Assembly: GCA_013399305.1 (NCBI GenBank)
Contig: VXAI01000136.1
Coordinates: 1,650,718-1,714,717 of the forward strand
Origin: Rostratula benghalensis
Taxonomy: Eukaryota; Chordata; Aves; Charadriiformes; Rostratulidae
Length of the DNA stretch: 64,000 bases
Direction of reading: 5' to 3'
Shown here: one piece after another, positions 1 through 11,560 of the stretch
Layout: every line of letters begins with the position of its first letter
Numbering within the stretch: the first letter of the stretch is position 1
The notes under the pieces: generated by a model
Databases searched by the model: none
Told to the model about the DNA's origin: nothing
Seen by the model: the letters and a program-made list of their open reading frames with translations, nothing else
Made by a program: the position numbers and the translations under genes

Positions 1-244
1 CCTGGCAGGCAACAGGCTGTGGATGGAAGTGAACACAGCATGAGTCAGCTTGGAGGAGAGGGAAGGGCTGTGCTGTGAGTGGGAGGAAGCATTTGGATGA
101 GCTGGCAGCAGCTGTGACTGCCACAGGAGGCAATGATCAGTCATTACTCCTGAACCCAAAGGCACCAGTGGCCAGAAAGAATTCTTGACTTCCCTTGTCT
201 GGTGACTGTACCCTCCCTGGTAAACGTGAACGTCTTGATGGTCT

Positions 245-304
245 TCTCTGAGTTAGTTAACTCCTCTCTGAGTTAGTTAACTCTTCTCTGAGTTAGTTAA
301 CTCC
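245..304. repeat. 3 x 20-bp tandem repeat
   Basis: Three head-to-tail copies of the unit TCTCTGAGTTAGTTAACTCC lie at 245-264, 265-284 and 285-304. The second copy differs only at its last base (T for C). Each unit contains GTTAGTTAACT with the palindrome AGTTAACT, so the array presents three evenly spaced AT-rich palindromes, two helical turns apart. The near identity of the copies suggests a recent local duplication. Confidence 0.95.
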
Positions 305-954
305 TTACAACCACCTCGGATTGTGAACAAGCCAGGTCCACCTCTGATGGGGCAGATGCGAAGGGATCCACTGAAGTCCTGTGACCTGGCAAGGGCTCTT
401 GGAATGGCTAAAGGTATATTCACTAAGATCCACTGCATGGACTTTAGGTCTTTAGCCCTGAGGGTATTTGTGAGGACACATATTTGTGTTTTTCACTGAC
501 AATCTCTGCTGATGTCTATCAGAAATGTTTTCTCTGCAGATGCAGGAGCAGATGAACACAGTGCAATAACCACGCTCCCTGCCATATTAAGTGAGAGCTT
601 GCGACACAGCTCGATGGAGACACAGATCCCTTTAAATCATCCGAGCTGCAAGCCTCTCCCTGTAATTCCATTCCCATCACATGTGTACTATAAAATAGAG
701 GAGTGCATTTTCAACACTCACATGGCGATTCAGACACTGAGGAGGGGGCAGTGAACCCACCACTGAGGCATCTTGGCTCAATGGCCAAGGCAAAAGGTGA
801 GGGCTCAGGCCTGCACCTACTTCCCTGCTGTGCCACAACATTCCTCCCTTCCCCAAAGGGTCTGCAACACCTGCCCATCCCAAAGGGTCTGTAACATCTC
901 CTTTATATGTGGTGAAAGCAGGAGCCACCGAAATAAGTACTTCACTCAGCTTTA

Positions 955-955
<1 letters not shown>

Positions 956-985
<30 letters not shown>
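956..985. repeat. Poly-T tract
   Basis: T12, one C, then T17. Read on the minus strand this is a poly-A run. No retrocopy body is evident next to it, so it is called a simple repeat. Confidence 0.9.
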
Positions 986-1552
986 ACTTTAGAAAAGCTG
1001 CTTTCATCCCTCGTGGCAGCTTGTCAGAATTGGAATCGAGTGACCTTAAATGTGTTTCTCCTTTTATGATGCAATTAGCCACATTGCAGGGTCCTGTGAT
1101 TTCTTTTTGCGACTTAATCCTTGCAACAGAACTGCAGAGCTGTCCTAGAAATAGAATCAATAGAAACTTGGGTATAGTAATAACTACAAACCTCCTGAGC
1201 TCTCCAGTCTCCCAAATTAATGTATGTTTTAATTAGCTATTGCTACTTAATTCACTCCTAGAGGCAGTTCATTTATACCGGTGCAAAATAATTTTAAAGT
1301 TGCTTCCATTTTTGCATCAGAAAAGGAAATCAATGCTCAAATTATCTAGAAACTTCATGCGTTTTGCTCGCATTTTCACAATGAGTTTCAGAGGGAAAAG
1401 GGAGGGAAAGATAGTTTTCATTTTACCTACATTTTTTTCAAAGCAGGTTCTAATAAATTCAGTGCTTAACAGCCCCACCTCCTGGTGAAAAAGCAACGAT
1501 AGAACAAAAATTTGGGTTTTGCTGAGGACGTACATGCCCTCACGCCCTGGCA

Positions 1553-1572
1553 ATTTTCTAGATCTAGAAAAT
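1553..1572. repeat. 20-bp perfect palindrome
   Basis: The sequence ATTTTCTAGATCTAGAAAAT is its own reverse complement with no spacer. The core contains overlapping TCTAGA and AGATCT sites. It could extrude as a 10-bp-arm hairpin or bind a dimeric protein; nothing shows that it does. Confidence 0.95.
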
Positions 1573-1630
1573 AATGGAAACACTTTTCTTTTTTACCTTT
1601 GCATGACAGCTCTGGAGCGTGTTTAAATCT

Positions 1631-1680
1631 TGGGGGGGTTGTGTTTGGGGGTTTTTTTGTTTGTTTTTGTTGGTTTTTTT
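1631..1680. repeat. G/T-rich low-complexity tract
   Basis: Runs of G (up to seven) and T (up to seven) alternate with almost no A or C. Several G-runs of 4-7 lie close together, but only two are long, so quadruplex potential is weak. Confidence 0.8.
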
Positions 1681-1839
1681 AAACTTTTACCCTGCATTCC
1701 CTTGTTTTTCTCTCAATTCACAGGGATAATATATTTTGATTATTCCGTCTTTCCTCAATGTCTCCTTTAAGATGGCTGAGAAACCCACTCTATGTCCTTT
1801 TATGCATCCCTATTGACAGATCCAGTGCTGGAAACCAGG

Positions 1840-2112
1840 AGAGGAGCAGGGACATCTTCAACTGGATCAGGTTGCTCAGAGCCCCGTCCAACCTGACACT
1901 GAATGTTTCCAGGGATGGAGCATCTACCACCTCCCTGGGCAACCTGGGCCAGTGTTTCACCACCCTCCCTGTAAAAAATGTCTTGTCTTCCTTACATCTA
2001 GTCTAAATCTTCCCTCTGGTGGTTTAAAATCATTACCCCTTGTTCTATTGCAACAGGCCCAGGTAAGAAGTTTGTCCCCAGAGCTTTGTTCCCCTTTAAG
2101 TACTTCTTGGAG
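1840..2112 (-). mobile_element. CR1 LINE fragment (3' UTR region)
   Basis: The plus strand shows the reverse complement of a typical avian CR1 tail region. Recognisable blocks are GATCAGGTTGCTCAGAGCCC, then TTTCCAGGGATGGAGCATC, the CACC-rich 'CACCACCTCCCTGGGCAACC' block, and 'ATTACCCCTTGTTCTATTGC' further right. The element's terminal 60-90 bases with the 8-bp tail units are missing on the left, so the copy is truncated or its end has decayed. CR1 is a non-LTR retrotransposon that inserts 5'-truncated copies; this one has no coding capacity. Boundaries are approximate. Confidence 0.9.
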
Positions 2113-5100
2113 AATAAATGATTAGGTGTCAGAAAATGGTTATCCAGCAGCATGGATCAGGCTGCACCTGACCTTAGGAAGGATATTTCCTGTTTGGCTC
2201 TCTTTCCTGTGCAGAAATATGGGGTTTCAGTTCATTTTGTTTCACAGAGACCTCCTAATAGCAACTTTTCGCACCTTTTATCCTCTTCCACTGATTCCTT
2301 GCTTCTACAAGTGGACTGATAAAATTGAAATAAGCCCAGAATGGTTAATAACAAGAAGAGGAGTGGCAGCATTTGAGGAGATGAAAGCAACCTACATTCA
2401 ATCCTTGGAAGCATCATGAGGACAACGAAAAGGTCAGAGACTTCATTGCTAAACAGAGCATGCAAGGAAGGAGCATGGCATGAGGAGGGGCTGGATGCTT
2501 CCCAATGAGAGACACCTTCAGCATAAATCAGGGGCAAGCTCACTTCAGATCTGGCAGTTTTACTTTTCTGATGTAGTCTCTCCTTCAGCTTCTGTGCCAT
2601 CTTAAGGCTTGCTAGCACCTCTCTCTCCCAGCTACCTGTCAGCCCACATTTTCCACAGTCTCAGGATTCCCCTTATTGCAGTTGGCCCTGCAGCATCTTG
2701 CGGAGGGGAGACTGTGCTCTGCAGTGAGCTGCCTCCCCAGCCAGGCTTTGGAAGAGCAGGGGAGGTGATGAAACCTCAGTCTGCCTCACACAGCCCGCTG
2801 GGCCGTTGGGAGCTGGTTGGGGCGGGCAGTGGCAATGAGGTAAATCTATTCTAGAATTAAATGCAAATTAGACTCTATTAAGGGATGCACTTTGTAACAC
2901 CACAGAGACCAGAATTATGTGCTTTTACAGGTATTAGCTAGTGCTTTTCTAATGGATCTGGCCAGCAAATACATGTTTTAGTTTTCTCACTTCTCTGCAG
3001 GGTTAAAATGCCTCAGCTAATACTTTCCAACAATATCCCTTTAAATACTAATCAAGATTAAGCTTGAAGCTATTGGTCCCTGTTTCAATATAACACATTA
3101 GCATGTGAGGGAAACCTTCCTCACCTACATCTGAAAGGGAAAAATGAGCCCTTGGCCCAGCATTTGGCCCCACAAAATCATTATTCCATTTGCAAGCTTA
3201 ACGAAGGGCTGCATTAAATTTCAGGAACTATCGATTGCTCTCCTCTCCAGGTGGTTATACAAAATCAATTGTGGGGTTTTGTTTTAGGGGAAGGTGTAAG
3301 AGAGGAAAAAGGAGGACATGCCAGGATTTAAGAGACAACACCTGTGGTCAAGAGGCATAGGAATGTCATGGGGTCATAACTTTAAATCCAAGTCCTTTCA
3401 GTTGCTCAGATATTCCATCACAGGTTGCTTGAGGCTGCCTCCTAGAAGAGCCTCCAAGCTTTGTTCACCTTCTTTTAGTTGTACAGGCAGCTCTCTATGG
3501 TTTGCAGTTTCTTCTAGTTTAACAAATAAATTAAGTCATTGGAGAGGAAAAGGGAAGGGGAGAGAAAATATCTGTACACATGCCTTAAGGTTGAATTGAA
3601 CCTTTTATCTTGTTTAAAAGGTTGCCTAAAGAAGGGAATAAGGAATATTATTGGGCTGTGGGCTTCAGTTCTGCCAGCTTCCAAATACTTAAACATACAA
3701 AACGTTTTGCTGCTTAAATAACTTGCCAAAATGGGTTAAAAAGATTCTCCTCTCATAGAGGCAAACCCTGAGAGTATCCCACCTCATGTATTTTACCTGC
3801 AACATTTACCACTGGTGCAAGAACAAAATGAGGTCCATGGATGCAATTCAGCCCATACTGAGGGAGAATAAAAACCATTTAGGACTGAAATAACTGGTAA
3901 TGTTGACTCACCTCCCTGTGACCATAACTCAAAACATTTTTATATCAAGTGCTGGAATCCCTGGAAGTTTCATCAGAGATATTTAGGAAAAGACACTGAA
4001 AATGAAGGCTATATCTCCTCATCTCTTCCACATCTCATCTCAGGGAGCTGGTAGCATTGCTTCTGTGCTGCACGTAGCCATATGTACAAAGAGGAGTTTG
4101 TTTCAACAGGCTGTCAGGGAGCACTGAATTCACACAAAACCACTGTCCTGGTGCCTGGGGCTGGTACAGAGATAATAGTGCCAGGACTCCTGAATTTAAG
4201 GAATGAAGTTGAAGGCCATAGTTAACTGAAAACATAGAAAATGCAAAAGGAAAAATACCATTACCAATATGGCTTGTGTTTTAATAAGCCTCTAGAAAAC
4301 AACCAGGAGAAAAATGTTCAATTACTAAACTAAGAAGCAGCTATTTATTTTGCTCAAAATAATGTGTATAATCTTGCAAAGTAATCAATTAATAAATTGC
4401 TCATAAGCAGCTCTTTGTAATAATGGACCTTTGAGGTGTGTTGGATTCCTACATGAAAAGCATTGTGATTGCTGTGTGGATACAACCAAAGTAAAAATTT
4501 AATCGAAAGAAGTGTTCTGTGAGTGGATTCTGTAACAAATGAAAAATTCAAGCATTTTGTGATTCCATGATAAGTACTTTTAATAGCTGCTTCCTAATAC
4601 TCATTTCTATGGGTTTACTCTTTCATTCACAAGCAGTTTTTGTCATGTTCAAGTTGAATGTTGATCGACTGCAATTTTTCACTGAGAAAATGCAATTAAT
4701 AAATGAATAATTATCAATAATTAATACATACATATAAATGATAGAGAAATGCTAATAAATTAATAATAAAGCCTGTGGGCAAGAATTGAAAACAAATACA
4801 AAGTCAATTCATTCAAAGTTGTGAAAGTCTTAGGAAGGATTAGGAGACCAGAGCTGCCAGCAACATTTCCTATGGCTCTGAGGAAACCATGTCACTTGGG
4901 GATTTCTTCATTTTCCCTTTTGATTCTTCATTTACCTTGGCATGAAGCAGAGTGCTGCCAGCAGAGTGCCTGGTAGAGTGGCAGCCTTATGCCATCTGAG
5001 TAATCCTTTATGTAATTACAGTCCATCATAGATAAATGTTGCACAGTGTGCAGCTATCTTAATGGTCAGGGGTTTTTTAGCAGTCACCCACTTCTAACCT

Positions 5101-6584
5101 TGAAATGTTGCAAGGCTTTTTTAGAGGATTCCCCAAAAGCCACTTTTCTGTGTAAATCTAATGAGAAAGATGGTGCTGTTGGTAGAAAAACTCATCATCT
5201 TTCACCATGGGTAACAGACCTGGGGGTTGGCTGTGAAACCCCATGGATGCCAGATCAAGGCCTGAGTTCTGCTGATTTTCTTTTTAATATTTTTTTTAAA
5301 AAAATAATTTTAAGATTCCTTAACAATCCCTCCAGAGTTCCACACTGTGAAAGATAGCATCAGTCTAAATTAAGCAATGTTTTGATGGCTTTAAGGAATT
5401 CAGAGATACTGGGTGAAAATTTCACCCTCCTTTTCAAACTGGACAGGTCTTTTCGCTTGAGTTTGAGGAGCAAATAATTTAGAATAAAATGATCTTTTTT
5501 CAAACTGCTGTGTATCAGATAAAACGGTCTTCAAGTTGCTCTGTATCATAGCAGGTAACTGTGAAGTTGTAAGAACTGACTGCCCTATCACACTGATGCA
5601 TTTCTCCCTGGCTGCAACAGAAACTTTTCATGCAGGAATTCAATAAGCGTTTTTCCATCATGTTACTTCATATTAATTCAGCCTCCTACCTAAATATTTG
5701 GGCTGCTTATCAGTATCAAAAAGAAGAATCTTTTTCATCGTGACACTTCTCCAGAACAAAATATATACAGAGAGTCTGGCTTCAGAGTAAGCAGACAGCC
5801 CACAAGGGCAGCACGTCATGGAGAGAGAAGTATCCTTGGGAGAGGTTGTTTGCAGCCCCTGCTCCAGTGCCCATGTAAGGAACTGTGTTACTCAAGCACC
5901 ACATATCTCCTCCTGTTAACAGCCAGCCTGAAAGCTTCTGCTCTTGCACTTGTGGTGACTGACCTCATGGCAGCCGTTACCACCCGCTTCTCATCTCAGC
6001 CCTGACAGCATTAGTTATGGCCAAGACAAGGTTAACAAGCTCAGCTTCCCCATGTCTCTCCTCCCCTCCAGGTCACAGTCCAGGAGAAGTTTCATTTCAT
6101 CTACCTGTGGGGACTCAAAAATACATTGGAGTTCTGGTCTGAGAAGCATGGGTGTAGCCCTGTGCACCCTCTGACATGCAGCCAGTGGCTGAAAGAAAAA
6201 ATGTGCAGGCAATAAGTACAAACCAGCATGCATGGGCCTTCAAGATCACTGCCCTTCTGCACCCTGTTGTGCATGTGGATGGAAAATGGAATAAAAGTGT
6301 TCAGCTAATGCTCTACTGCACCTTTTCCATAGCTGACTACATTGAGGCTCAGCTAACTTGTTAAACTGAACTGTCTGGGTTGAAAGTGGGATATATAAGT
6401 CTATATAAGTACTAAATTCCACTGCATAAAAGGTTTTTTTGGGTTCTAAAGTCCACCATCAACTTCTGAAAGTTGATCAGTGGAAGCTTGCATTAGAAAA
6501 TGAGAGTAGCAGAACTTAGGTGTGTCTAAGCAATTTTTGAATGGGTCAACAAACATGTGGAGAGGGGTGAACTGAATTTGATTT
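2113..6584. other. Unique non-coding stretch
   Basis: No gene recognised. About 2850-3235 is AT-rich, low in simple repeats, and contains an octamer-like ATGCAAAT core (in AAATGCAAATTA) and several TAAT-type motifs. It has the look of a conserved non-coding element, but this cannot be tested here. At 4681-4775 is a strongly AT-rich block of repeated ATTAATAA-like words. At 5279-5310 T-runs and A-runs face each other. All open frames are short and patternless. Confidence 0.5.
4681..4775. repeat. AT-rich block
   Basis: Almost only A and T, with repeated words such as AATTAATAAA, AATAATTA and ACATA. No fixed period is visible, so it is low complexity rather than a true tandem repeat. Confidence 0.6.
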
Positions 6585-6790
6585 CACTTTTAATGAAATT
6601 AAAAGGACTTAGGTTCAAAATAAACAAAGGGAAGTTCTTCAGGTATACCAGTAATAGATTTGTGGAACTCCTTCCCAAAGGTGAGAGTCTGGAGAAGGCT
6701 GGAAGGGACATGTGTAAGAAATTCCTAAATGGAAAACCATGTCACCTCAGGAAATCCCCTCAGATGGAAATAGTTTCATGCTGCAAGAAT
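6585..6790 (+). mobile_element. Old CR1-type LINE 3' fragment
   Basis: The string AATGAAATTAAAAGGACTTA, followed by a GTTCAAAATAAACAAAGGGAAG-type block, a TGTGGAACTCCTTCCCAAAGG-type block and GTAAGAAATTC, matches in order the 3' part of old amniote CR1 elements, just after the reverse-transcriptase frame. The match is in sense on the plus strand. It is diverged, short and non-coding. The right boundary is near the 'CTGCAAGAATGATGAGTAAT' block and is uncertain. Confidence 0.78.
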
Positions 6791-8037
6791 GATGAGTAAT
6801 GGGTCTGTTCTTATACATTTTACGATCTGAAAGAGGGAGGTGACATTAGGAGGTAAAAGAAATTATGCCAGGTAGTGACATGGAAAGATGGGGGAAAGAC
6901 TGCTTTCTGTAGTCACACCTGTGGAAATGCAGTCATGTCTGCTAACAGCTCCCTCCTTCACCTTTTACATTTTGAAGGCTCTAGGCCTTCTTTTTATTTC
7001 TTCCAAGTCTTATATTTGCTTTGATGGGAGGGGTGAATTGTTTGTGTGACTTTTTAGGCTCCCTGATTGAACACGTTGAATCTTGAGGCTGTTTTATGCA
7101 AAGCATCTGTTCTGTATTTTTCTGTGATGGCCATGGCTGGGACTCACTGGTGTGGGTGGCCAGTGCTCCTGTGCCAGCCCAGGCTGTAACCAGCAGGTAA
7201 AGGATCTAATCCATCTGGTTACTGATGAGGCTCTGCAGGGGAGAAGGGGGAGGATTTCAGCCCAGATGAGCAGATTCCCCAGATTGTTTTTCCCTTGATG
7301 CATGGACGTTTTGAAGCTTGGATCTCACCCCCTGTTTTTACAGTGCACTCAATTTATTTTCAAGCCTTTCTGCATTTTTTTTTTTTTTTGTTCTGCTCTG
7401 AAGAAACTTTCCTTTCACCAGCACAGTCCATTAGGAAAAGTTGTGCTCCATTGACTTGGCCACAGCTTCGTGAGGCAGCTGCTGCTGTTGTCACTGAAGG
7501 GGCTTGCCAAAATCCCTACCTCTGGATGGTGTTTTCATTCATTATCCATACAGAGAGAAAGGTATCTAAACTCATCACAATATTAAGACTCTGCCTGGTT
7601 TGTTTTTTTCTTTTCAACTTTGCAGAAAAGCTGTTGCTGCTTCATAAGAAATCTCTCACTATTGTCAATGACACTCAAAAATTACAGAAGGTGACACATG
7701 TCCCTACTCTCTTCTTGAGGGAATTCTCTCCTATGCTTTTTCCTCTCTGCTGAATGAGAAGACTAACCATGAAGGTAGGCACTAAGCAGGAAATAGTCAT
7801 GCACATGAGCATCTCAGAAGAGACAGCTAGGTGACTTCTGTTGAACTTTTTTTCTACCTGGTTGTTAACCCTTCTTTCAGACTCCCTGAGAGTTGCTTTG
7901 TTGCACTTGTTGCAAGTGCTCTCCTATTTGGATCAAATTCCACAAAGTTTATGAAGAAAAATGAAGGATGACAAAATGCTCCAAAATAATTCCCTTCAAA
8001 CCTTAACCGAATTTCAGTATGAGTGAATTAAACTTAA
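6791..8037. other. Unique non-coding stretch
   Basis: No gene recognised. It contains a T-run around 7375-7389. The open frame 7295-7753 (plus) spans this T-run and encodes a Phe/Leu-rich patternless sequence, so it is taken as non-coding. Confidence 0.5.
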
Positions 8038-8487
8038 ATAGACTTTCTGGATGAAGAAAAGGGCAGGCACAACGCTCTCTTTAGTGCAGCAGGAGATGTT
8101 CTGTCACCAACAGAAAACAATCATCTTTTGAAATATCAGGGGCTACCCAGTAACTCTTGTGCATTTGTGCATTTCCAGACACAAATACCTTTCCATGACA
8201 AGTATTATTCATTTTTTACATTTGTTGATACTGTCCAAACTCATAATACAATCAGTATCACCCAAGTAAAAAATCAGAATGATCTTGGATCAGCTCCCCA
8301 GCCTCCTGCTGATGGCATGTTCAAACACTATGCTACAGTGCTTAGAAAAGTAGACAGATGGGCAAACTGGGATCAGCAAGAGATTTCTGAGCAACCACTA
8401 ACAATACCAGTAGTGGTGAGAACTCAGCCTAGAATCATCATTAGCAGTACTGTAGGAAGTAGTACTCGTGATACAGCATCTCACTAG
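8038..8487 (+). other. Unexplained 150-codon open frame
   Basis: The frame is open from just after a TAA at 8035-8037 to a TAG at 8485-8487. There is no ATG near the beginning; the first in-frame ATG is at codon 93 or so (in 'DGMFKHY'). The composition is protein-like: mixed charged, aromatic and polar residues, a Pro-containing turn 'SAPQPPADG', then 'DRWANWDQQEIS', and a Ser/Thr-rich end. It matches no family I recognise and no CR1 or retroviral motif. It could be a chance frame, an old retrocopy, or part of an exon. No good splice acceptor was seen at its left edge. Confidence 0.25.
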
Positions 8488-11239
8488 CCACTTCTGAGTG
8501 TTTGAAGGACCTTGCAGCACCTGATAGCTGTAGGTATGCAATTTTACCTATGGGTATTTATTCTGCAGTGCTAAGTGTTACTTGCTGAAGGGTGATGTGA
8601 TTTCTGGACAGCTTGTGCCTTGAACATGGTCTGACTGATGAAGCACCACAAAAACCATCCCATGTTCCATTTACGCAGAAAGTGAGCAGTATTTCCTAAT
8701 AGAACTAGGTAGGAATGCCCACAATCATCTCCTGATTTCACCAATAAACAGTTTTCTTTAGCTATAGACTATTTAATTTTTTGGGGCCTCCTGTACAAGA
8801 CCGCAATCGTTTACCCAATAAGCTCTGCAGAAGTTAAGGACCTCAGTTGAGTTCCCCTGTGGCACAGTGCTCCAGGAAGATGAGGAAGATGAGGTCAGCC
8901 TCTCTGATATTGATGCAAGTCAAGTCTGTCATTACCCACCCACCTCTCACCTCCTACAGCAGTTTTCCAGGGTCACACAACAAGTATGCAGCAAACCCAA
9001 GAATGTAAGTTGAAATGGAATTTTAGTTCTCTTTCAAGCTCTGAGCCAGAGAACAAACCTTCCTCTTCTTCTTCTGATTCAAAACTGCAAGTCAGTAGCT
9101 TGAGTTTTTTTCACAAATGTAACAAACACAACAGGAAATAGTAATCAGAAATAAGGTTTAGTATTTCTTTTGTTTCTTTTTATTTCCTTTCTCTGTCTCC
9201 TAGATGAAACAAACAAAATCCAACTTTTGATTTATAATGACAGCAAAACATTTACTATTAGTAGAAAACTTCAGGGAAAATTAAAAAGACAGACACTAAC
9301 AGACATCATTATGCCTAATTAGACATATTTTCAGGGAGATTGTTAGCCTGGTGATAAAGAGCTGCACAAGTTCTCTGGTCCACACAAAGCATGTTTTGTA
9401 AGGAACTTTCAGACCTATATTATTATAACCTTCAGTCAGTCAGCTACTCCTTTCAAAAGCACCCTATAGCTTTCATGGAATGAGAGTAAAAAAAGACCAA
9501 TTCTCTCTTATGAAACACAGATGAAAACCTGGCAACAATCAGAGGGGTTCAAATGATGGAGCCAATTCCCTAGAGAGTAATTATTGATCATGGAGTTCTT
9601 ACCTCTGAAGGTAGATATAGCAGAGTTAAGGTTGGCCAGCTAGTACAGGTGGAAAAAACCCCCAAAGTTGTAACCCCACAGGCCTTCTTTGTGTCAGCTT
9701 TTCAGGTTATATCAGTAACTTCCACGTCACCCTGGCAGTGTCGTCACAGTCAAACTGCCTCAGGACATTACATAGCCAAGGTTAATTTGGGGCTTTGCAC
9801 TGCCAGCTTCAGCCTAGCAAGGGCAGGAGGTCTTACAGGCAGAATTATTCTGCTTGTGGTACTCTGGGACCAGCTAGAGCTGATGTCAGTGACACAACTA
9901 ACTACTGGCATAAAGCAAAGGAAAGAGCTGGAGGTGCATGCAGAGAGGAAACAGGAGTGCTAACGAGATTTCATTTCTCAATTCCTTTCCTCTCTCTTGA
10001 AAGCAACGAGCCCTAGAGAAACATTTAAGATCTGCCATAAATCTATGCAAGCAAACTTTGGTCTACATAGAAAACAATTTGTATTTGTGAATGCACTTGT
10101 GTGAACACACCCCCTGTCTATAAATTTTACTGCATACTCATTTGCAGCTGAAATGGTTTAACTATTGAATTGCACTATTTAAATATGTGGGTTGATCTGT
10201 TCTAGCAAATCTTTCAAATTTGTTTTCTTCAAAATGGGGGCAGTGGAGCATTATGATCTCCAAGTGATGTGAGAAAACTAGATTCAGTCTTGTGAGCTTG
10301 CTTGCTTTGAATGAAATTCTGCTGTAAATACAGAAGTCAAATGCTGTTGGGAGAGTATCTTTGCTGCGGGTCAGGCCTGGTTTGTATTCGTAGGGAGGAG
10401 AATTCATGCTGCACTGCAGTAAAGCCAAAATGCCATTGCAATATATTTGTGATGGTACAAGAAGAAGGCTTCAAACTCCAGGACTTGGAAAAATTGAGAA
10501 CATGAAAATGAAATAAATGACCTTTGCATTTTATTTATTTATTTGGTTTGGGATTTTGCATAGAATTAAAGCAAACCATTGTTTTTACTCACATATTCTC
10601 ATAAAAATGTGTCCCAGTAGTGCCTTATAACCTTTCTAATGAATCCCTTTTTCTGTCATTACAAGACTTGCATCTGTCATGCTTCAGCCATTCACAGCTC
10701 TCAGTCATGCACAGATGAACACACTCTAATGATGTGGAAAGGGGGAAAGATACGTTTCCTTGCCCTTTCCAATCATTCCTGCATAATCCTTCTTACTGTT
10801 GTTAACTGTCTTTTTGAAAATGATGGTACAGTTTGCAGGTACCCCAAAGCTTGCCTGACCAATATATAACAACATCATATGGAGCAATTTATATTCCTGG
10901 CTTACCTGCACCCATCCAAACAGACAACAAGAAGTCTCACTACATTCAAGTTCCAACCAAGGAAGAGGAATGAAAGCCAGAGCATAGGAGGGTAGACTTA
11001 TATCCTGAAAATTCACTGATTTTGACAATCATTTAGACATTGCCATGCTGAAGTCACTCACTGGGAACATCAAATTGGACACCATAGATAATATACTTTA
11101 GTAGGATTTTGAACCAGCTAGTGATTGAGGAGGAACAGAAAGACCCTTTATTTATTTATTAGCTATTTGTGTTTAAAAAAAAAAACAAGATGGGATCACT
11201 GTACGTAGATGTGGCTGCTAGACTGGGGAAAACTGGCAC
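8488..11239. other. Unique non-coding stretch
   Basis: No gene or repeat recognised apart from small low-complexity bits, such as a doubled AGGAAGATG near 8876 and CTTCTTCTTCT near 9065. Open frames here (for example 9649-9963 plus and 10162-10428 minus) show no motif and are within chance length. Confidence 0.5.
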
Positions 11240-11560
11240 AGATACAAAAAGTTGTTACAAAAATAATTAGAGGGCTGGAGTACATGCTTTCCTGTGGGAG
11301 ACCTGAAGAAATGAATCTGTTTTGCTTATCAAAAGATGACTGAGAGATGAATTGATTACAAAATATTTGCTTTAATGAGGAGAAAATAGAGCTCTTTCAT
11401 CTAGTGGAGAACAGCATAACAGGAATTAATGGCTACAAGCTTCAGCCACAAAGATTGAAATGGGAAATTTGTCACATATTTTTTTAAAATGAAGTTGATT
11501 AGTCAATGGTTTAAAACTCCTGTAGGAAATACTGCATGCTTTGGTTATAGCTGGGTGATA
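11240..11560 (+). mobile_element. Old CR1-type LINE 3' fragment
   Basis: Sense-strand matches to an old amniote CR1 lineage follow in order. They are AATAATTAGAGGGCTGGAGT, a CTGTTTTGCTTATCAAAAGA block, TTGATTACAAAATATTTGC, the 'CTTTCATCTAGTGGAGAACA' block, AATTAATGGCTACAAGCTTC, and 'CACATATTTTTTTAAAATGA'. This covers the C-terminal part of ORF2 and the start of the 3' UTR. Many indels have removed any reading frame. Just right of it, AGAATCACAGAATCATAA at 11587-11604 resembles CR1 tail units of another, younger family. It is too short to call separately. Confidence 0.8.

Larger units (their letters stand above)
1..1839. other. Unique non-coding stretch
   Basis: No recognisable gene. It holds a three-copy 20-bp tandem repeat, a T-rich tract, a perfect palindrome and a G/T-rich tract, each listed separately. 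A pyrimidine-rich stretch ending in CAG near 539 precedes a short open frame of about 70 codons. This looks like a splice acceptor, but no matching family or donor was recognised, so it is not called an exon. Confidence 0.6.

Noticed and set aside
956..985. Poly-T as the tail of a minus-strand retrocopy
   Set aside because: No coding-like or repeat-like body lies to the right, and no target duplication was seen.
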